Shown here piece after piece: positions 1 through 10,639 of a stretch of 64,000 nucleotides of DNA. This stretch comes from Whitmania pigra. Taxonomy: Eukaryota > Annelida > Clitellata > Hirudinida > Haemopidae. Each line of letters starts with the position of its first letter. Positions within the stretch are counted from its first letter, which is position 1. The stretch spans positions 1,146,001-1,210,000 of the forward strand of contig JAJTWR010000329.1 in the NCBI GenBank assembly GCA_021613335.1, read 5' to 3'. The notes under the pieces are model-generated. The model did not search any database. It worked only from the letters and a program-made list of their open reading frames with translations, and was not told where the DNA came from. A program made the position numbers and the translations under genes.

Positions 1-125
1 AAGGTTGAATTTGATTAGTGTTTAAAGAATTTTGTAATATTTGATATATTAAATAAAATATAATTTTGTAATAAATAGATAGATATAAAAAAATTTGAGG
101 TAAATTTTTTGGCATACTAATGCAG

Positions 126-1307
126 GATGAGATGGAAAATATGCTTGTGAAGAAAATTGAGGTTCTTTGTCAGGAAAAGATTTCACTAGATAGAAATATT
201 GTGAAGAATAATGATTTTGGAAAAGAGGTTGGTAATATATATATATATACAATAAACATTCATATATATTTATTACATAACGTATTAATTTAATATATTG
301 ACACCATTCATATTTATGTATGCATTACTAGCTCAAATTCCTCAGTTCGCTTCCTTCGTTTGCTTCAACCAATAAATTATCAGCTCTTGTGACGATCGGT
401 TTAAGTTTCCTGATATCCCAGTTAAGGTTTACAATTGTTCTTTGGAATCTTTTTGCATTTTCTTCTGCGAATCTCCTAAGACAATCCTTGTGTTCTTTCA
501 AACAATTTTCGTATAAATGAAAACCAAAATGTTTGGCTGCAGTTTTTAATTCACATAAAAACAAGCTTCTATACTTTTTGCTTTCAGCATAAAACTAGTT
601 TGTAAAACTTCCTAGGAATAATTCAAAAGTGAAACTAATAACTAAATTCTGATGTTTGCATCTGGTCTCCTCATTATGATGCCACTTAGTTTTTTGATTT
701 ATATGTTTTGCTGGATGGAACAAATTTTTTGTACCCTTAACTTATCACACCAGATGGCTTTAATGATTTGTTTTCATGTTTAAAGGTTTCTGAGACTTTG
801 TCTAATTATCTTGACTCCAAGCAAGTTGAAAAGTTTTTGACATTGGCTCAGGAATCAGAGAAAGTTATGAAACTGATTCTTAAGTTGTCAAACATGCTAG
901 CAAGAGCTGAAGAGTCTTACCTTAGCTTGCCTCACAACTCCACAGACAAAGAGAAGGTTTATTATACAATGATTTGGACATTGTTATAAGTTACTATTAC
1001 AATTTTGAAAAGCATTTATAAAATAATTCAGGCCATTTTGCACAACAAGGCAGAAAGTTTAAAACTAAAACTAAATGAAGCAAAATTAATCAAGGAAAGC
1101 GTCGATAGCAAATATGAACAGATGCTATCCGTCTTCCATGTTCGCCTACCCAGCAGTGTCACTAAAAACTTTGATGGCTTTCTGAGTGCAAAAAATCTAC
1201 TCATGATAGACTTGGAGGAACTGAACAATGAAATACGTCTGGCACAGACGCAACTCCATTCCTTAAGAAGTACAATGATCAAAAACAGTGTTGGTACAAC
1301 TTGCTGA
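126..1307 (+). CDS. Shroom: Shroom, C-terminal ASD2 domain (3' end of gene)
   Basis: Three coding exons join in phase 0: 126-227, 786-956 and 1032-1307, each with AG acceptor and GT donor; TGA ends at 1307. The joined reading frame is one long coiled coil matching the Shroom ASD2 domain: the KIEVLCQEK start, the LSNMLARAEE segment (compare LSGRLARVEN in the family), then the segment with LIKESVDSKYEQ and the late FLSAKNLLMIDLEELNNEI (compare MKSALLIEQRELEDKIKLG). In other animals Shroom ASD2 binds Rho kinase and drives apical actomyosin contraction. The PDZ and ASD1 parts, if present, lie upstream of the window, so the gene is partial. Intron 1 contains a reverse-strand ORF (328-586) described separately. 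The family call is strong; exon edges are inferred by eye. Confidence 0.82.
328..586 (-). pseudogene. reverse-strand exon-like ORF, weakly BCAS2/SPF27-like
   Basis: An open frame on the minus strand inside Shroom intron 1 ends with TAG and is open back to a possible acceptor near 586. Its protein is lysine- and glutamate-rich and helical, with HLYENCLKEH and IVNLNWDIRKLKPI. These resemble the end of the splicing factor BCAS2/SPF27 (WKVYNENLVHM and IQDLNWQRKNMQ), but the spacing differs by four residues. No upstream exons of such a gene are visible on this strand before the next Shroom exon, so it may be a retrocopy fragment, a stray last exon, or chance. Similarity is by memory of the family only. 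Confidence 0.28.
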
Positions 1308-1409
1308 TCGGTATGAAAATAGCATAAATATGTTTGCACTCATGTGATAAACTTCTTTCATTTTACATTATCATTGATATATTTGTTCCTTTGCACAATA
1401 ATGAGTTAT

Positions 1410-1557
1410 CAAGGGCGGATCTGGAACTCTTTGCCAGGGGGCACAGCTACTAAATTTTTGTTGGTAATGGTAAATTATTGATTTAATTTTTAAAAATTAA
1501 ATAAAACACATTTTTAAAATTGGATTTTAATTTTTCTTCCCCAAAAATCCGCCCTTG
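1410..1557. mobile_element. MITE-like element with 11-bp terminal inverted repeats
   Basis: The left end CAAGGGCGGAT and the right end ATCCGCCCTTG are perfect inverted repeats bounding 148 bp of AT-rich non-coding DNA just downstream of Shroom. The GGGCGGATCTGG-type end resembles hAT-derived miniature elements, but I see no clear 8-bp target duplication, so the superfamily is tentative. Confidence 0.55.
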
Positions 1558-2429
1558 TAATCTTGTAATCTTAAATACTGTTACACAAATTTTACTTTCA
1601 GTCTTTAATTTTATTCATTACACATAAAACAACATCAAGAAAACAAATTCAAATGAAACTTATTTTATATTTAGACTATGGTAGTATAAATAAATTGACA
1701 AGTTTTTATTAATTAGCTATTTATATATATTTAATTTATAAAACTGGAATTTCACAATTTCTGAGCAACGTTATTCAAAAATAGTAAATCACAAAACATT
1801 CAATCTTAGATCTATGGAAAAAATTAATTACAAAAATTTTGACCACCCTTTCGAGATAAATAGCACTAAAGATTGTGACATTTTGAATTTTTGCTAAATT
1901 TAAAAACTTATAGTACTATCAAACGTATTTGGACGAAAGTTATTTAGACCCTGATAGTATAAACAAACTGACAAATTATCATTGATTAAATATGTTTGGT
2001 TTTCAAAATATTTAATTTAAAATTCTGACCTGCAATCTTCAAAAGCCATGAATCGCGAATTATTAATTTTTATAATATTTATTAGGTTAAAGTTCGGCAA
2101 ACCAATTTCCTAAGTATTATTGCTGTCACATTTACAACATTAATTATGGCACATTATGGTGGCCAATTCTAAAAAAAATAAAATAAAATTTGAAAAGTAG
2201 GGTGACCATGAAAAAATGGCAGTTTCTTGTAAAATATATTACTAACAAATATTTTGTATTTCCCATTATACATTCCAATGTTTGTAGTATCAAAATATAA
2301 ATGTTGTTTGAGATACTTTGGTGGGAGGTGCTTACTGAGTTCATTTCATCTGACCTCATGGAAAACCTAGACCGACACAGTCAAAATCATTAAACTGACT
2401 TAATTCTCTCAGTATTTGAGTTAAAATGT
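1558..2429. other. AT-rich intergenic DNA
   Basis: No gene, RNA or repeat that I can support. The short ORF on the minus strand at 2144-2359 has no recognisable features. Confidence 0.5.
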
Positions 2430-2939
2430 ATTATAAGATTTGTTTATTAGTCAAAAATAAATAGATTCAAATGTTGATGCCTACAAAAAGCATAATCTTC
2501 TAAAGTATTATTATTTAAGGCGTGTATTTTATCGCAAAGTAAAGCTCATTCAAAGCTTCATAAAATAAAAATTAAGATCAAACTAAGGACAAAACAACGA
2601 ATTTACACTCAAACAATGAATTTCCAGAGAAGTTTCGTTTTGCGCACCTCATCCAGTTTTTCCTCATTCAACAGCTTTTGCAAATCTCCCGACAAATGTT
2701 CGTGTTGTTTCGATAAAAATTGTTGTACGAACAGTTTTGTAGTTAAGATAATCATACTTAAATGCTCATTAAATTGAATTTAAATATAGATATGCAGAAT
2801 ACATTATTCATCAAACCTCGCTTGAGAAGTTGGGTACCAAGACGTTGGGTAAGAGATTACTTTCCACAAGACCAAGTGAGATATCGGCTGCAAGAATAGT
2901 TTTGTGGCACGATTAAATAGTCAACAAGAAATACTGTTT
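2430..2939 (-). pseudogene. copy B (left part) of a duplicated unrecognised gene
   Basis: This stretch matches 10463-10775 and then 12155-12345 (copy A) in the same orientation, with the intervening 1.4 kb of copy A missing. The minus-strand frame ending at TGA 2609-2611 (LLNEEKLDEVRKTK) parallels the frame ending at 10640-10642 in copy A (LLNWEKLNEVRKTK). Substitutions in the 2790-2900 block show no clear third-position bias on either strand, so it looks non-functional. It ends at the Ty3 LTR target site (2940); its other half resumes at 24102. Confidence 0.6.
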
Positions 2940-2943
2940 AGGT

Positions 2944-3116
2944 TGTAGTGTAAATGTATACACAGACAATCAGAAGAATAAATGTTGAACAGAGGAATTG
3001 TTGACTCGAGTCGAGAAGGAATAATATCGCGTTGAGTTCATGAAACATAAACAAACATGGCGCTCGGAGCCCGCGTCTCTAATTATGCAAGTAGGACAAA
3101 GTTCCTGTGTCCATCA
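2944..3116 (-). repeat. Ty3 long terminal repeat, type A (3' LTR)
   Basis: This 173-bp repeat is nearly identical to 23931-24097, apart from a 6-bp indel and a few substitutions. On the minus strand it runs TGATGGACAC...CACTACA, so it has TG/CA ends. The flank 2940-2943 is AGGT, and the same AGGT follows the partner LTR at 24098-24101. A purine-rich tract (minus-strand GGTGGGGGAGTAT, plus positions 3117-3129) abuts it as expected for the polypurine tract of a minus-strand element. Confidence 0.85.
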
Positions 3117-5309
3117 ATACTCCCCCACCAGAGAGCAAGCTGGCGAACGAAATGTCAGGGCTCGTAGTCCTCGAGTTTCTTGGGCCAGTGAACTCTTCGT
3201 CCGGAGCGTGTTTTAGGTTGAGCCGGTGGTGTTGCTGGGTTGATAGCTGGGGATGGGTTGGCTGTGGGTGGAACTGAAGTCTGGGGCCGAATTGCGGGTT
3301 TTAACCTGTCGATGGACACTGTTTCATTCCGGCCATTCTTGCTGACGACGAAGTATTTCCGATGGCGCTCTTGGACGTCAAAGGGACCGTCGTATGGTGG
3401 ATGCAGCGGTGGTTTGTGAGAATCGACCCGGATGAGTACTTGTGGTGTCGTGGCCAGGTCCTTCGGGATGTACGCGGGTTGCTGCCGTTGTCTTGGTTGT
3501 TGCGGCCTGAGACCCTGCATTTGCTCCCTCAGACGATCCACGAAACCTGACTGTCCAACCGGCGGGGTGGAGTCGCTTGCTGGTGAAAACTCTCCTGGTA
3601 ATCTCAACGCCGTCCCGTAGACCAACTCGGCTGGAGAGCATTGAAGGTCTTCTTTGACGGTTGCCCGGATCCCCAGAAGAGCCATGGGTAAGAGATCTGT
3701 CCAGGTGTTGGTGGCGTTCTTTGCGATGAGTGCTGCCTTGAGTTGACGGTGGAAACGTTCCACCATTCCGTTAGCAGCAGGATGGTAAGCCGTTGTTTTT
3801 ACGTGGCGGATGCCTAACAACTTGCACCACTGATGAAACATATGTGAGGAAAATTGGCTACCCTGGTCCGTGGTGATGGTTTCCGGCACTCCAAAGTTGG
3901 AAATCCATGAGAGCATGAAATTCTTGATGATGGTTTCCGTTGAGGTGTCGGAAAGGGGTATGGCCATGGGCCATCTTGTGAATCGATCCACACATGTGAG
4001 GATGTGTGTGTGTCCCTCCGATGACGGAAGTGGTCCCACCAAGTCCAGATGGATGTGTTGGAAGCGGCAGCTTGGAAGGGAATGTTGCTGGTGGCGTCGT
4101 AGTGTGTCGGTGGATCTTGCTCTTCTGGCACGCCAGACACTCTCGGCACCATGCTCTGATGTCCTTGTGCATGTTTGGCCAGACGAAACGTTGCCTCACC
4201 AGTTTTGACGTTGCACGGGCACCTGGATGTGATAAAGAGTGTAAGCTCAGAAATACCTTGTGACGCAGCTTCTCTGGGACGAGCGGTCTGTGCACTCCTG
4301 TTGAGACGTCGACGAAGATGTTTCCGTGGCTGGATGGTAGCTGGGTCTCTGCAGCTTTGTGTGCGGCTATCTCTTGCAGATCGATGGTTGTTGTTGAGTT
4401 TATGAGTACTTTAAACTCTAGTTTTGTTAAAATTAATCTTTGACTTTCCTTTATTCTTATTGGTTGTTGTCACTTCGGCTTGATGTATGTTAATAATAAA
4501 GAGGCGTCGCGGTTGTTTGACTTAAAAATTCGATCTATTTGAAATTAATCTCAACAGTTGTGACGGCGTTGACATCGGTGCGCGACAAGGCATCTGCCAC
4601 GACATTCTGGTCTCCCTTGATGTGCCTGATGTCAGCTGCAAACTGACTGAGGAAATCCAGATGCCGTATTTCTCTGGGCGAGTACCGGCTGGATCCGCTC
4701 TTGTAAGCAAATGTGAGCGGCCTGTGGTCCGTGTAGATTGTAAATTGACGACCTTCCAATAGGTGTTGGAAGTGCTTCACGGCCAGGTACATCGCCAACA
4801 GTTCCCTGCCAAACGTGCTGTACCGCGTCTCCGTCGGGCTGAACTTCTTGGAGAAAAACGCCACCGGTGTAGTGAGGCCACCTTGCACCTGTTCCAGGAC
4901 CGCTCCATCTGCATCGTCGGAAGCATCTGTGAGGAGTTGTAGGTGGCTGTCCCTGCCCAAGAATGCGAGACAGGTGGCGGACTGCACAGCATCTTTGATT
5001 TTCTGGAATGCTTGCAACTGGACAGGGTTCAGGGACACTGCTGCCTTGCTCTTCGAGTTCTGCTTGTTGAACATGCTGGTCAAAGGAGCGAGCATGTCGG
5101 CGCAGTGTGGGATGAACCTCCTGTAGAAGTTCACCAGACCCACGAAACGTCGTAGCTGTGTAAGCGTCTCCGGTTGCTTGTACACTGTGATGGCCTTGAC
5201 ATTGTCCGGAAGTGGCTGTATGCCGTCCGAACTCACAGAGTGTTCCAGAAATGTTGTGGATGCGACAGCAAACTCACACTTGTCCATGTTCACCGTGAGG
5301 TGGAAATCT
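3117..5309 (-). mobile_element. Ty3/gypsy (CsRn1-like) pol, 3' half, broken
   Basis: Minus-strand frames 4535-5389, 3858-4295 and 3155-4042 together cover the end of reverse transcriptase ([10 protein letters not shown]), the RNase H region ([13 protein letters not shown]), the integrase zinc-binding HHCC segment, part of the DDE core ([21 protein letters not shown]) and the C-terminal tail ([12 protein letters not shown]). They correspond to the same regions of the longer element at 20006-23794 but are clearly diverged from it. Frames are broken by frameshifts, a small deletion near 4335 and a 165-bp nested LTR (4392-4556). Homology to the element ends at about 5309, where aquaporin DNA begins. 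The 5' half of pol and gag are absent here. Confidence 0.85.
4392..4556. mobile_element. solo LTR nested in the Ty3 pol remnant
   Basis: A 165-bp block beginning TGTTGAG and ending CTCAACA interrupts the Ty3 pol sequence. The intact counterpart at 21325 reads straight through. Removing it restores GATGGTTGTGACGG, and it is flanked by a perfect 5-bp duplication GTTGT (4387-4391 and 4557-4561). TG/CA ends, 7-bp inverted termini and a 5-bp target duplication identify a solo LTR of another LTR retrotransposon family. Confidence 0.75.
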
Positions 5310-5393
5310 TGACAGCCATATTGCTTTTCATTGTTTGTAAATTTATACTTGAATTCATCAACTGGTTTATTGAAGGTGTTGGTTATCAACAGA

Positions 5394-6466
5394 TCCCTTA
5401 CACTGGCGGATGTCTGAATCCTTCGCGAAGTCTTGCTTCTGCCTTGGCTTCAAATTTTTGGTCCAACCAATGGGTACGAAATTAGTTATGAAATTTATTT
5501 GTTTAAGCAAATAAATATTTTTAGTAAATTATTCAATAAAGTAATTTTTTTATAATTTTGACGACTTTAAACCTCTAATAGTTTTAGATTCAATAAAAAG
5601 TTTTTTTAAATTTTAAAAACGTTTCTATTTGACACAATGTTTTAGTCTCTAACGATATTACACGCAACCGAACGAGATTTCTCACCAAAATCCTTAGACC
5701 TTTGTTGGGCGAGAATTATCGGGATGACCCATTAAAATCCCTAAATGGACCAGATTCTAGATGATGACGAGACACATAGACACAATGATAATAAAGAACT
5801 GATGCGCACAAATAAAATAGATCAACTTTAAATTAAATTAACACTAAAATAATATTTTTAAATGTTGATTTAGTCTTTATTCATCTTCCTAACAGATTTT
5901 CCTTTCTGCGACAAGTTTGAGTGGAATGTTTGCGGGATGTCTGCATAAACTCATGACAACAAATGTGATTCTGAAATCTTTCGATGCATTTTATTTATTT
6001 CTCAAACGAAGGAAACAAATCACGCCCAGGTCGGAATCGCACTCCATTGATGAGGTGCTGTCAAGTAAAATGTCTACCTTCAGTGATATTTTGGAGATGA
6101 GCTTTTCCTAAGTACGCTGTAAAAACTACTGAGCTTTATGCCGATGAAAGCGATTTAGAAAGCGGTGAGGAAGAATTTTCGCCATAGGATGCGATGCCGA
6201 CATCAATGAGATTCAAATGTGCTAATAAAACAGTGCATTGGAATCCAAATGTGGTCGAAGTGACTAGTGAAACAGCACATGAAGAGTCCATTGAAGACTT
6301 ACATGATATTCCAAAGGGAAATTTTGAGGAAAATATCTTAAAAGCTGATTCATATGAACCTGCAACTGACTCTGGAACTTTGACAATGTTTGCCAATATT
6401 AAAGAGGCTTCATTGCATGTTGATGGAAATGATGTAATTATTGTGGGACAATCTGTTCACGTATAA
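5394..6466 (+). pseudogene. aquaporin (MIP family), decayed 3' end
   Basis: Exon 5394-5471 encodes TGGCLNPSRSLASAL followed by SNQW, the second NPA-loop region of an aquaporin with NPS in place of NPA. A GT donor joins it in phase to exon 5896 onward, which encodes the last membrane helix (SLSGMFAGCLHKL, compare LLGGxLAGLLYKL). A long hydrophilic tail follows. The frame closes at 6111, but a +1 shift in a TTTT run near 6104 opens a second frame that continues the tail, interrupted by one TAG near 6184-6186, to a stop at 6466. Upstream exons for the first five helices are absent because Ty3 sequence begins at 5309. Aquaporins conduct water or small solutes; the long tail recalls big-brain-type members. 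Truncation, frameshift and stop make this a pseudogene unless the breaks are assembly errors. Confidence 0.72.
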
Positions 6467-7107
6467 CATTGAAACAAAATCATTGACTTATTCCATCGAG
6501 ACCTTTTTCAAATTTACTAATCTGCAAAAGAGCTCAAAATGAAAACTTTCAATTTATATCATGGGTCACAAAACTACGGCTCGCGGGCAGTGTCCGTGCC
6601 TCGGCGTCTGTTCATCAGGCCCGCAGCAGGTACTAGAATTTGCTTTCTAAAACGTGTGCAACGCAACGTGAGACAAAGTTTAAATTTAAATATTATGTTT
6701 TAAATACTAAATCTTCACACCTAATGTCTTCGTGGTAGCTCAATTCTCTTGATTGAATGCAGCAATTCCAAACCAAACCTTGATGATATCTTGAATGCCA
6801 AAAGTCAGTTTCAAAAAACTCGTTTTGCTGCTTAGTTTGTGAGATTAGGTCTGATATAACTTATCTTTTTGTTAACGTCGCCTTCTTTGATAACTTTTTT
6901 AGTAAATAAATATGTTTTTGAATCGCCTATTGAAAGTTGAACGTGTAATACCAAACTTGTTTTTTCGACTGAAAAGAGACTGAATGAGTCATGCAATATA
7001 ATTTCTATAAATTTGCTTCTTTAAATATAATGTTTCGTTAAAATTTAAATTGTTTTTCCTCAATCAATGTAATAGTAAAATGTTATTTAAACTCCCCAAT
7101 TCTATAC
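6467..7107. other. non-coding DNA with a DNA-transposon-like scrap
   Basis: No gene seen. The GC-richer scrap around 6565-6650 (GTCACAAAACTACGGCTCGC...) stands out from the AT-rich surroundings and looks like a degraded hAT-type repeat, without ends I can define. Confidence 0.3.
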
Positions 7108-7372
<265 letters not shown>

Positions 7373-7379
7373 TTCGATG

Positions 7380-9300
7380 TTATTATATGACGTGCCACCA
7401 CATGTCTAAACTCGATCGCAGACGATTAAAAACCTCAACGAATATTTAAAGCCCCCCTTCTGGGCCTGAGAGAACCCCGGGACATAATGCGCAAACCACA
7501 GCACCATCTACATTAAAAAATACTATCCGTACAATACATAATAAATGTCCTCGCTACAATCCAACTCGATTCCGCCATCGTTTTTGAGTTTTGCGCTTGT
7601 GATGCTTCCACATCAGGTAAGAACCAGAGAGAGCCGTTGTTGTTAAGTTCATTAACATGCTTCTGGAGAAGCCGAGGCCGCGCCAAGAGGAGTACGATTT
7701 TGAAGAGATCACTCTTCTCCAGTTGCAAACGAATGCAGTCACGAGAACCTTCGGAGAGGGAAACCCACTTGGACGGTTGTTTGTCATCCAAATATGAATG
7801 TCCCTGTCGTCATATTTTTGGACTTTGTTGACGTGTTCTTCGTCCAATGGGGCTGTATCTGAAACGATGGTGACATCGCAGACTACTGACTGATCCCCCT
7901 CCCATGCCACCAGGTCTGGAATTCTGAGATTCCCTCCAACATTAATTCGAGGCTTAATTTTGGTGATGTATCCCTTCTTGGTCAGCTTCTTTTCTAATTG
8001 GCGGACAAGATTGTTATGCCGCTCTCTTCTCTCTGCATCCATACCTGGGCAAACCTGGAAGATATGGTCCAGGCACTCGAAGGCACCACATCCGGAATCA
8101 CAATAGGTGTTAATCTCTGGATGATACCTTGAGATCCTAAGATTTGTCGGGAAGACGGCAGCCCTGACTTTGATACATTGTATGTATTCGCTTGGGGGCA
8201 TCCTGAATTGACCGTCCACTATCCAATCACTAATTCCTATTCCTTGGGTAAACGATTGCAGCCCATATCCATCGACAGAGTCGTACAAACTTGCCGCAGT
8301 TTTGTGTTTCAGTTGTTTTTTAGCTGCGGGTCCTTTTGCTATTCCGAACTTTCTGTATTCGCAGAGAATTGCGCTGTTATCCCTCAACGTATCCAGCAGA
8401 AACTCATCCTCATTGGTCTTGGACTGCCCCACCATTGCCGACATTCGATTAGCTCTTATGATCGGCACCCATTTTCTGAGCTGCAACAATCCGAGTCCAC
8501 CATCCTTAACTCCCGTGTGGAAGTCGGAGCCATTGTCGCACAACAGATCTTATCTTGGAGTCAGAAGCACTGAGAGATTTCAGCGAAATGCTATTGAAGG
8601 TCAAATAATGAACAAGACTTGGAATTAAATGAGACCTGAGGATGTAAAGTTTTTCATTGGGCTTCAATGGAGCCGTGGATATTAGATGCAACTTGTTTTG
8701 GATTTTTTCTCCTATTGAAGCGTATTTTAACCTGGGACCAATGTCAGCCCCGAGCTACTTGTAGGTATCAAAAATATTCATTGCCATAATTTTATGTTGA
8801 TTGACTTCAAGATAAGAATCCGGGTTGACAATCTATGGATTGTTTTTACTCTGCACTTCCGCCCTCAGGGATGCGCATTTTTGAGCATTGATATTCGATC
8901 CCACCTTTGCTAAAGACTCTTCAACTTGTTCCAGAAGTCTTTTCATTCCAATATCCGTGGAGGATAAAAGAATCAAGTCATCGGCAAAGGCCGTGTAATT
9001 GCACTTGACTGATGAGCTGATGTCGCCAGTCACACCGATGGAAGGGTCCACTTCGGCCATCACCATGTCGATTACAGCATTGAAAAGTAGAGGAGACATG
9101 GGGTCTCCTTGGCGGACGCCTATGTTCACTGGAATGTCGTGACTCAGTTTTCCTCCAATCTTTAGTTGGACCGAGCAGTTGCGATAAGCCTCTGAAATGT
9201 ATCTCAGCATGAACGGCGGAGTTCCGAGTCTGTAGGCTGCTCTAACAATCGATTGATGCGAAACCGAATCAAATGCTTTGCTCACGCCAATGAAGGTGAG
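7380..9300 (-). mobile_element. R2/R4-clade non-LTR retrotransposon, 5'-truncated and broken
   Basis: Frame 8833-9285 is the reverse transcriptase palm and fingers: MSKAFDSVSH, GVRQGDPMSPLLFN and the catalytic YTAFADDLILL. Frame 8506-8691 covers the thumb region (LRSHLIPSLVHYLTF). Frame 7554-8543 carries a cysteine-histidine knuckle (CDSGCGAFECLDHIFQVC) and a restriction-like endonuclease signature (IPDLVAW, then DVTIVSDTAPLDEEH), which define the R2/R4/NeSL-type elements rather than APE-type LINEs. The frames are out of register and the 5' part of RT is missing, so it is a dead 5'-truncated copy. The 3' end lies against the (TTA)n tract, reminiscent of Dong (R4 clade), which is known to insert into TAA repeats. 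Confidence 0.82.
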
Positions 9301-9359
9301 GTTCAGCCTTTGTTTCTGCTCTCTCTTTTTCTTTATGATTGCTTTTACGAGCCATATAT

Positions 9360-9402
9360 TATTATTATTGTCGTCGTCATCATCATCATCATCGCCGTCG
9401 AT
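9360..9402. repeat. short imperfect trinucleotide repeat
   Basis: ATT/GTC/ATC triplets (ATTATTATT, GTCGTC, ATCATCATC) mark the truncated 5' edge of the non-LTR element. Confidence 0.6.
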
Positions 9403-9743
9403 AATCTTTTGGACTTTTAGATTTCTTCCCTGCTTTTTTGAATTTGAACTTCGTCCTTTTTCTTTTCTAATTACTTACGAGGCGAGCTCGCTACTCGGCC
9501 TCCGGACTCGGCTATCAATAGTCGTGGTCGGTTGAAATCGATCGGGGATCCCGGCCAATGCCCCTCCTTTTTTGGCGACTACGGCCCCGGCAAATTTTAG
9601 ACGGGGTTTAGCCAGCGAATGTCATAATTCACGTAAAAGAAAATTTGACTTTTTTATTCCACGTATGAATCCAAGTTATCATAGAATCTTTCATTTTATG
9701 GAATAACATCGTCAGGTATTAGCTAGAAAAGCTTTTGAGAGAG

Positions 9744-9812
9744 GCTGGGATTTGAACTCCTAATGGAGTCGCACCAAGGTCAAGTCTTAATCGCTCGTCT
9801 AACGACGCCTGG
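9744..9812 (-). repeat. tRNA-like sequence (tRNA-Leu-type, possible SINE or tRNA pseudogene)
   Basis: Read on the minus strand, GACGAGCGATTAAGAC resembles the A box of a leucine tRNA, and 40 nt later GAGTTCAAATCCC is a good B box. The acceptor stem does not pair convincingly, so a functional tRNA is unlikely; a tRNA-derived SINE head or pseudogene fits better. No poly-A or LINE-type tail could be defined. Confidence 0.4.
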
Positions 9813-10462
9813 TATTAATAAATCATGGTAACTTATAATGACTCATTATAATAAACAAACTCATCCAACACTTGGAAATATACTTTGTGAAATAATCTGT
9901 TCTTAAAATACCAGTAATGTTTTCACATTTTTTGTCAAACGTCTCACCGTGAATGCCATTTAGAAGGGCTGGAAGATAGGCCATCCGTCTGTCCATCCGA
10001 CCATCCAGCCAATAGTTAATGAAGTAATAGGTTTCATATGTGCAAATGAGTCTTGAAATCATGGAATTACTGCATTCATCACTTAATTTGCATGCGAGCA
10101 TTGAAAATAGTCTTAAAAAGTTGAAGAAAAGCATAACATTACACTGTCAATGTTAGAAAGTTGATCTAAACATGTAATTTGTACGCAGTCCCAGCCCCGG
10201 CTAAAAATGTGACCAAAATGTCGATTCCTAGTGGTCGGGCCAAACTACTATTTTCTAATCTGCATTAGATATTATTTTAATTAAAATGTAAATCTCAATT
10301 GTTGTTCTGAAACACAAAGCAGAGTCTATTTAAGCAGGGAACAAACTGCAAAAATTTTACTTCTTCCAAAAGACACCAACTTTTAAAAGGAAAAACTAGA
10401 TGGACATAATCAAAATCATAAACCCAACTTCTTTCTACCGTCAAGCTCTTGGCATTTGAAAT
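9813..10462. other. intergenic DNA, no gene seen
   Basis: The minus-strand ORF 9823-10134 has no recognisable motif. Nothing else stands out. Confidence 0.4.
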
Positions 10463-10639
10463 AAAATACTTTATAAGATTTGTTTATTAGTCAAAAATAA
10501 ATAGATCCAAATGTTGATAATAAACATGATATTCCACACTAATATTTAAGGCGTGGTTTCTATCGCAAAGTAAAGCTCACTCAAAGTTTCCTAAAATAAA
10601 AATAAAGATCAAAATTAGGTCAAAAACTATGAATTTGCA

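Noticed and set aside
9744..9812. Functional tRNA-Leu gene
   Set aside because: The B box is good, but the acceptor stem does not pair and the A box is degraded; kept only as a tRNA-like repeat.
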